IMG/VR virus record: IMGVR_UViG_3300042691_032310
Coordinates: 1-23,913 of that record
Length of the DNA: 23,913 nt
Strand: one strand, 5' to 3'
DNA from: a virus
Made by a program: the position numbers and the translations under genes. Every line of letters begins with the position of its first letter. Position 1 is the stretch's first letter. Under the pieces are notes generated by a model that did not search any database, was not told the origin of the DNA, and was given only the letters and a program-made list of their open reading frames with translations. Positions 20,935 to 23,913 of the stretch are shown here, piece after piece.

Positions 20935-21044
20935 TTTTTAAGTAATGATAAAACCTTATCTTTTAATGATGCAACACAAGCTGGCATAGCAACATGCCAA
21001 CCTACTAGTAATCCTACTACTGCTCCTAAAACGAATAATGTCAT
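20931..21044 (-). CDS. 37-aa membrane protein, holin candidate
   Basis: A very short frame: MTLFVLGAVVGLLVGWHVAM then PACVASLKDKVLSLLKK. One Gly-rich membrane helix (2-18) and a basic amphipathic C-terminus. AGGAGG lies 6 nt before the ATG. It overlaps both PhoH and endolysin genes (ATGA at each end). Position and shape fit a small holin or pinholin, but no experimental or family evidence is available. Confidence 0.75.
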   Translation of the reverse strand: MTLFVLGAVVGLLVGWHVAMPACVASLKDKVLSLLKK

Positions 21045-21829
21045 TTGTGACCTCCTTGTTCATTAATGTCTTCGTACCTTAATTTAGCCAAGATGTAATC
21101 CTTGACCAAAGAACTTCTTACAATATCATCTGTAGTAAACTCAATACGTGTAAATGCATGCATATGTTGTGAAATATCAAAGAACTTCAGAATACCTGTC
21201 ATATCATTCTTTTTCTTATTTAAATCAGTCTGGCGATAATCTCCACACCAAATAATTTTAGAACGATACCCAACACGTGTCATAACAGTATCAATTTCTT
21301 CAAATGTTAAATTTTGCATTTCGTCAACGATAATAATTGCATCATCAAATGACATACCACGAATGAATGATGTAGAAATAAACTCTATGTGGTGTTGTTC
21401 CTCTAATCTATCATATGCATCCTTACGTGCAAATAATGTTTCGCAAATTTGACGATACGGTTGTTGATAGATTTCCATCTTTTCAGAAACATCTCCTGGA
21501 AGATGACCAATTTCACGTGACTGGACTGCTGACCTAACAATAATAATTTTATTAAAAGGATTTCCCTTATCTAAAACTTCTTCTATTGCTTTGTATAAAG
21601 CAATGAATGTTTTACCTGTACCAGCTACTCCGTGTAATGCTACGAAATAATCTCCTCTTTTATAAGCATCAAAAAACTTCTTCTGATTATCAGTTAGTGG
21701 TTGAAATGATTTTAAATCATCTATCCTTAAACGTAAATGATTACTAACTAATTTATTATTTTTATTATTTTCTCTTAGCTCACCGTGTTCATACTCTGAT
21801 AATTTTACTACTGCTGGTTTTCGAGCCAT
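21041..21829 (-). CDS. phoH: PhoH-like ATPase
   Basis: A 262-aa protein from the ATG at 21827-21829, with AAGGAAG upstream; a TTG one codon earlier is less likely. After a polar N-terminus comes LTDNQKKFFDAYKRGDYFVA, Walker A GVAGTGKT (67-74), RSAVQSREIGHLPGDVSEK, Walker B IIIVDE (165-170) and a final RSSLVKDYI. PhoH proteins are P-loop ATPases common in marine phages, related to the helicase/RNA-binding PhoH family. Their role in infection is unclear. It sits in the same operon as the lysis genes. Confidence 0.93.
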   Translation of the reverse strand: MARKPAVVKLSEYEHGELRENNKNNKLVSNHLRLRIDDLKSFQPLTDNQKKFFDAYKRGDYFVALHGVAGTGKTFIALYKAIEEVLDKGNPFNKIIIVRSAVQSREIGHLPGDVSEKMEIYQQPYRQICETLFARKDAYDRLEEQHHIEFISTSFIRGMSFDDAIIIVDEMQNLTFEEIDTVMTRVGYRSKIIWCGDYRQTDLNKKKNDMTGILKFFDISQHMHAFTRIEFTTDDIVRSSLVKDYILAKLRYEDINEQGGHK

Positions 21830-21839
21830 CAAAACTTCC

Positions 21840-22085
21840 TTATAATTGTGTTGATGATTTGTTTAGTTCACTTCCTGGAGTTTTCTCATGGATTCTTTGC
21901 AATACCTCCTTAAAACCTGTGTCCATTTTACGTGCACCCACACGAACAGGGTCGCATATCATAGGTGCATCAATAAGTTTTTCTAGATGCGGATTTTGCT
22001 TACGAAAAGAATCAAGTTCTGATATTCTCATAATATGTTCAGTGACATCACCTGTGTTTATGTCTCGAAATGTGTATGTTGGCAT
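21840..22085 (-). CDS. Conserved small phage protein (FmdB-like start, no zinc cysteines)
   Basis: An 81-aa protein: MPTYTFRDINTGDVTEHIMR, ISELDSFRKQNPHLEKLIDA, then PMICDPVRVGARKMDTGFKE and VLQRIHEKTPG. The start resembles FmdB-type zinc-ribbon regulators (MPTYxF), but only one Cys is present, so no ribbon can form. I recognise the family from aquatic T4-like phages; function unknown. AAGGAG precedes the ATG, and the late promoter motif at 22104-22111 is 18 nt upstream. Confidence 0.8.
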   Translation of the reverse strand: MPTYTFRDINTGDVTEHIMRISELDSFRKQNPHLEKLIDAPMICDPVRVGARKMDTGFKEVLQRIHEKTPGSELNKSSTQL

Positions 22086-22103
22086 AATATCTCCTTACAT
22101 ATG

Positions 22104-22111
22104 TATTTATG
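22104..22111 (-). promoter_or_regulatory. Candidate T4-type late promoter of the PhoH-lysis operon
   Basis: The minus strand reads CATAAATA 18 nt before the small conserved gene, overlapping the stop of the upstream gene. The operon behind it includes the endolysin and the holin candidate, which fits late expression. Confidence 0.55.
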
Positions 22112-22715
22112 CTGGAATCATTTTGAAACGAATCTTGTTGGACTCTTTTAATGCAATAGCTTTGTGATTCATTGCACGATATGCGTTTACATACCATTCT
22201 GGGATTGGTCGATTGGTCCACACAGCAAATCTCTGTTTATCTCCGATGTAGTAATTATGATATGCTTCAATTGAGTCATCAACTTTGTATTGATCTGGCA
22301 TACACTGTGGCATCGATGTTATATTATCAATCTTTATATTTTTAGGTAAATTATCAAGGTAAGGAATTAGTTTTTCAGCAACATGATGTTTACCATAACG
22401 AAATGTATATTCTGTCATTAAATCACGCCAAAGAGTATACAACCAAATATAATTACTAGAAGTTTTACGACACCATATACCTGATGGATGTTTCATGTGT
22501 GATGCGAGATACAAATTATTTTCGCGAGCATCATCTAATTTCCATCTCATGGCTTTTCTACCAGAAATAGATTTACCTTCATACTCTGTTCCATCCAGCA
22601 AACGATGCGCAGTGGAAAGAAGTTGTGCATATTCTAAAATCATTTTGACAACATGTTTATCTAAATGTTCTTGTGCACAAGATTTAGGATCTTTATTCAA
22701 ATAAAAAATATTCAT
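22107..22715 (-). CDS. Conserved phage protein of unknown function
   Basis: A 202-aa protein: MNIFYLNKDPKSCAQEHLDK, HVVKMILEYAQLLSTAHRLL, then GRKAMRWKLDDAREN, HPSGIWCRKTSSNYIWLYTL, MPDQYKVDDS and HNYYIGDKQRFAVWTNRPIP. I recognise this family in many T4-like phages of aquatic bacteria; conserved His, Lys and Trp residues suggest an enzyme, but no activity is known to me. Its ATG overlaps the stop of the membrane protein (ATGA), with AAGGA upstream. Confidence 0.8.
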   Translation of the reverse strand: MNIFYLNKDPKSCAQEHLDKHVVKMILEYAQLLSTAHRLLDGTEYEGKSISGRKAMRWKLDDARENNLYLASHMKHPSGIWCRKTSSNYIWLYTLWRDLMTEYTFRYGKHHVAEKLIPYLDNLPKNIKIDNITSMPQCMPDQYKVDDSIEAYHNYYIGDKQRFAVWTNRPIPEWYVNAYRAMNHKAIALKESNKIRFKMIPA

Positions 22716-23002
22716 ATAATTAACATCCTTGTTAAACCAATAAAATCAATTGTTACTAAAAGTAAATAATTAGCAAGCATACCAAATGATTTCCTAGTAT
22801 AAGCAGCCCAAGCATACAAAGCACACCCACTAATCCAAATAGGATATAAAATAAGTAACGGAGGATTGGGAACTGTAACAGCCATTGTGATACTACAACC
22901 AACAGAAATACACCAAGCAAGCACTTCAATAATAAACCGACCACGATAAGAACTGTAGTCATTTTTTATCCATTCAAATATACCATAAAATAAATCGTTC
23001 AA
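22712..23002 (-). CDS. Multi-pass membrane protein (TTG start)
   Basis: A 96-aa protein with three probable membrane helices (about 23-43, 48-68 and 74-94). The TTG at 23000-23002 overlaps the upstream stop (TTGA), and no in-frame ATG comes before the first helix. The N-terminus MNDLFYGIFEWIKNDYSSYR is amphipathic. Function unknown; the layout is loosely like small transporters, but no motif confirms that. Confidence 0.7.
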   Translation of the reverse strand: MNDLFYGIFEWIKNDYSSYRGRFIIEVLAWCISVGCSITMAVTVPNPPLLILYPIWISGCALYAWAAYTRKSFGMLANYLLLVTIDFIGLTRMLII

Positions 23003-23505
23003 GTTAATCTCTTTTCTTCAGCCTTTAATTTATCAATCAATTCAGTCAATTCAACAATAGTAGTTTTTGCGTTTATGTGGTGTATTGCATGACCACCAGC
23101 ATTTCTAAATGGCTCTACACATTCCAAATGATCATCAATCAAAATAGTATGTTTATTTGCATATTCTGCTTTTTCTTCTCTGCATCTAACAAAATTTGGT
23201 TTGTGTGGGATATTATTCCTTTCCAACCAATATGCTTTTTGTAATTTTATTTTATGACCAAGAGTCTCATCAAATGTTCCTACTGATGTGAGCATTTCGA
23301 TATGAATATGTTTCAAAGTTGCCAAATGAAGTAACATTTGCAATGCATCGGGCATCGCTTTTAATTTTTTAAATATCTCATGTTGTTCAACAACAAAACG
23401 AAACTTGTCTTTGTCTTCTAAGTCTGACTGTATCTCAGCATATGGTGTATCAAAATCACAAAGAACACCATCCATGTCAAGATATAAGGTCATCATGTTA
23501 TGCAT
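22999..23505 (-). CDS. HAD-family phosphatase, 5'(3')-deoxyribonucleotidase-like
   Basis: A 168-aa protein. The HAD nucleophile motif is YLDMDGVLCDFD (Asp10, Asp12). Motif II is MLTSVG, motif III a Lys-rich segment (HKIKLQKAYW), and motif IV is ILIDDHLECV followed by GGHAIHH. This is the small nucleotidase type (NT5C-like) common in phages, suggesting a role in nucleotide turnover. The preceding MazG-like gene overlaps by TAATG, supporting a nucleotide-pool module. Starts at MHN or at the MMT three codons later. Confidence 0.85.
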   Translation of the reverse strand: MHNMMTLYLDMDGVLCDFDTPYAEIQSDLEDKDKFRFVVEQHEIFKKLKAMPDALQMLLHLATLKHIHIEMLTSVGTFDETLGHKIKLQKAYWLERNNIPHKPNFVRCREEKAEYANKHTILIDDHLECVEPFRNAGGHAIHHINAKTTIVELTELIDKLKAEEKRLT

Positions 23506-23906
23506 TATTTAATCCCTGCTGGTTTTGGAGGTTTTTGAACAAACTGATGAAAATTTGGTTCTTTCCATCCTTGTGGTTTAAGAATTTTTCCATCTTCACG
23601 ACGAAGAACTTTACCAGTTGCATGATCAATTTTAAATAAATTACTTTTAGCACCCTCATCCCATGCACGATCAATATCCCAGCCACGAGTTTTAGCATAT
23701 GCCACAATAACCCAAATCATATCAAAACATGCATCCAGTTGTTCAGCATCGTCATTAGATTCAATTGCTTCTTGGAATTCATTATATTCCTCATCAATCA
23801 AAGATTTATACAAATCAGATAGAGCATTTGGTTCGCATGGCATTGGCGAAGGTAAATGATCGCATGCTCGCATAAACATATGTACATCTGTAAAAACTTT
23901 ACTCAT
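23505..23906 (-). CDS. MazG-like NTP pyrophosphohydrolase
   Basis: A 133-aa protein with the all-alpha NTP pyrophosphatase metal site: EEYNE (Glu39, Glu40, Glu43), then DDAEQLDACFDMIWV with Glu55, Asp58 and Asp62. The tail AWDEGAKSNLFKIDHATGKV, then REDGKILKPQGWKEPN, is common in phage members. The enzyme hydrolyses NTPs or dNTPs to monophosphates. The start ATG is at 23904-23906; only seven bases remain upstream, so the promoter is not visible. Confidence 0.87.
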   Translation of the reverse strand: MSKVFTDVHMFMRACDHLPSPMPCEPNALSDLYKSLIDEEYNEFQEAIESNDDAEQLDACFDMIWVIVAYAKTRGWDIDRAWDEGAKSNLFKIDHATGKVLRREDGKILKPQGWKEPNFHQFVQKPPKPAGIK

Positions 23907-23913
23907 ATCTTTC

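Noticed and set aside
1-23913. CRISPR arrays, insertion sequences, integrase or att sites, additional tRNAs
   Set aside because: No regularly spaced repeats, transposase or integrase motifs were seen, and the only tRNA-like T arm belongs to the tmRNA.

Overview
This window looks like part of a T4-like (contractile-tail) bacteriophage genome. It has clear relatives of T4 gp5, gp27, gp53, gp48, gp4, gp54, gp16, gp26, gp51, a tape-measure protein, gp32, gp59 and gp33. It also has accessory genes typical of marine or freshwater T4-like phages: PhoH, MazG-like, HAD nucleotidase-like and ClpP-like proteins and a RecB/Cas4-like nuclease. The DNA is AT-rich, at roughly one third G+C by eye. Together with the gene set this suggests a phage of a streamlined aquatic proteobacterium (SAR11-type or OM43/Methylophilales-type host). 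The host is an inference only.

Layout. (1) 1-5887, minus strand: tail hub and baseplate operon, transcribed gp48 > gp53 > gp27 > gp5. The gp5 gene runs off the left edge. (2) 5939-11080, plus strand, diverging from (1) across a 51-nt gap with T4-late-type promoter motifs in both directions: gp4 head completion, a virion protein, a tail-tube-fold gp54-like protein, gp16 small terminase, gp26, gp51 and the tape measure. A perfect 10-bp-stem terminator at 11084-11113 separates this block from the convergent block. (3) 11112-15087, minus strand: replication and late-transcription genes gp32, gp59 and gp33 with small unknown genes. (4) 15149-17612, minus strand: small exported or membrane proteins, a ClpP-like protease and a SleB-like wall hydrolase. 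(5) 17609-18990, minus strand: a MptE/DUF115-like protein and a methyltransferase, downstream of a tmRNA gene. (6) 18991-22085, minus strand: two related Cys-pair exported proteins, a PD-(D/E)XK nuclease, a GH19 endolysin, a 37-aa membrane protein, PhoH and a small conserved protein. (7) 22107-23906, minus strand: a conserved phage protein, a membrane protein, a HAD nucleotidase-like protein and a MazG-like protein. Genes are tightly packed, with many ATGA, TAATG and TTGA overlaps.

The most striking element is a circularly permuted (two-piece) tmRNA gene on the minus strand at about 18655-18954. The acceptor piece, ending in CCA, comes first. A 62-nt intervening hairpin follows, and then the coding piece, which encodes the tag ANDEVYALAA. 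It sits directly behind a strong sigma70-type promoter. Two more near-copies of that promoter lie at 15116-15144 and 15454-15482, which points to a phage early-promoter family. Other notable points are: a likely programmed -1 frameshift joining gp26 to gp51 directly before the tape measure (the classical tail-assembly-chaperone arrangement); a gp5 spike that carries both a GH19-like and an M15 peptidase domain; an exact 56-residue, four-unit repeat in the tape measure; and a gp32 that lacks the cysteine zinc ligands.
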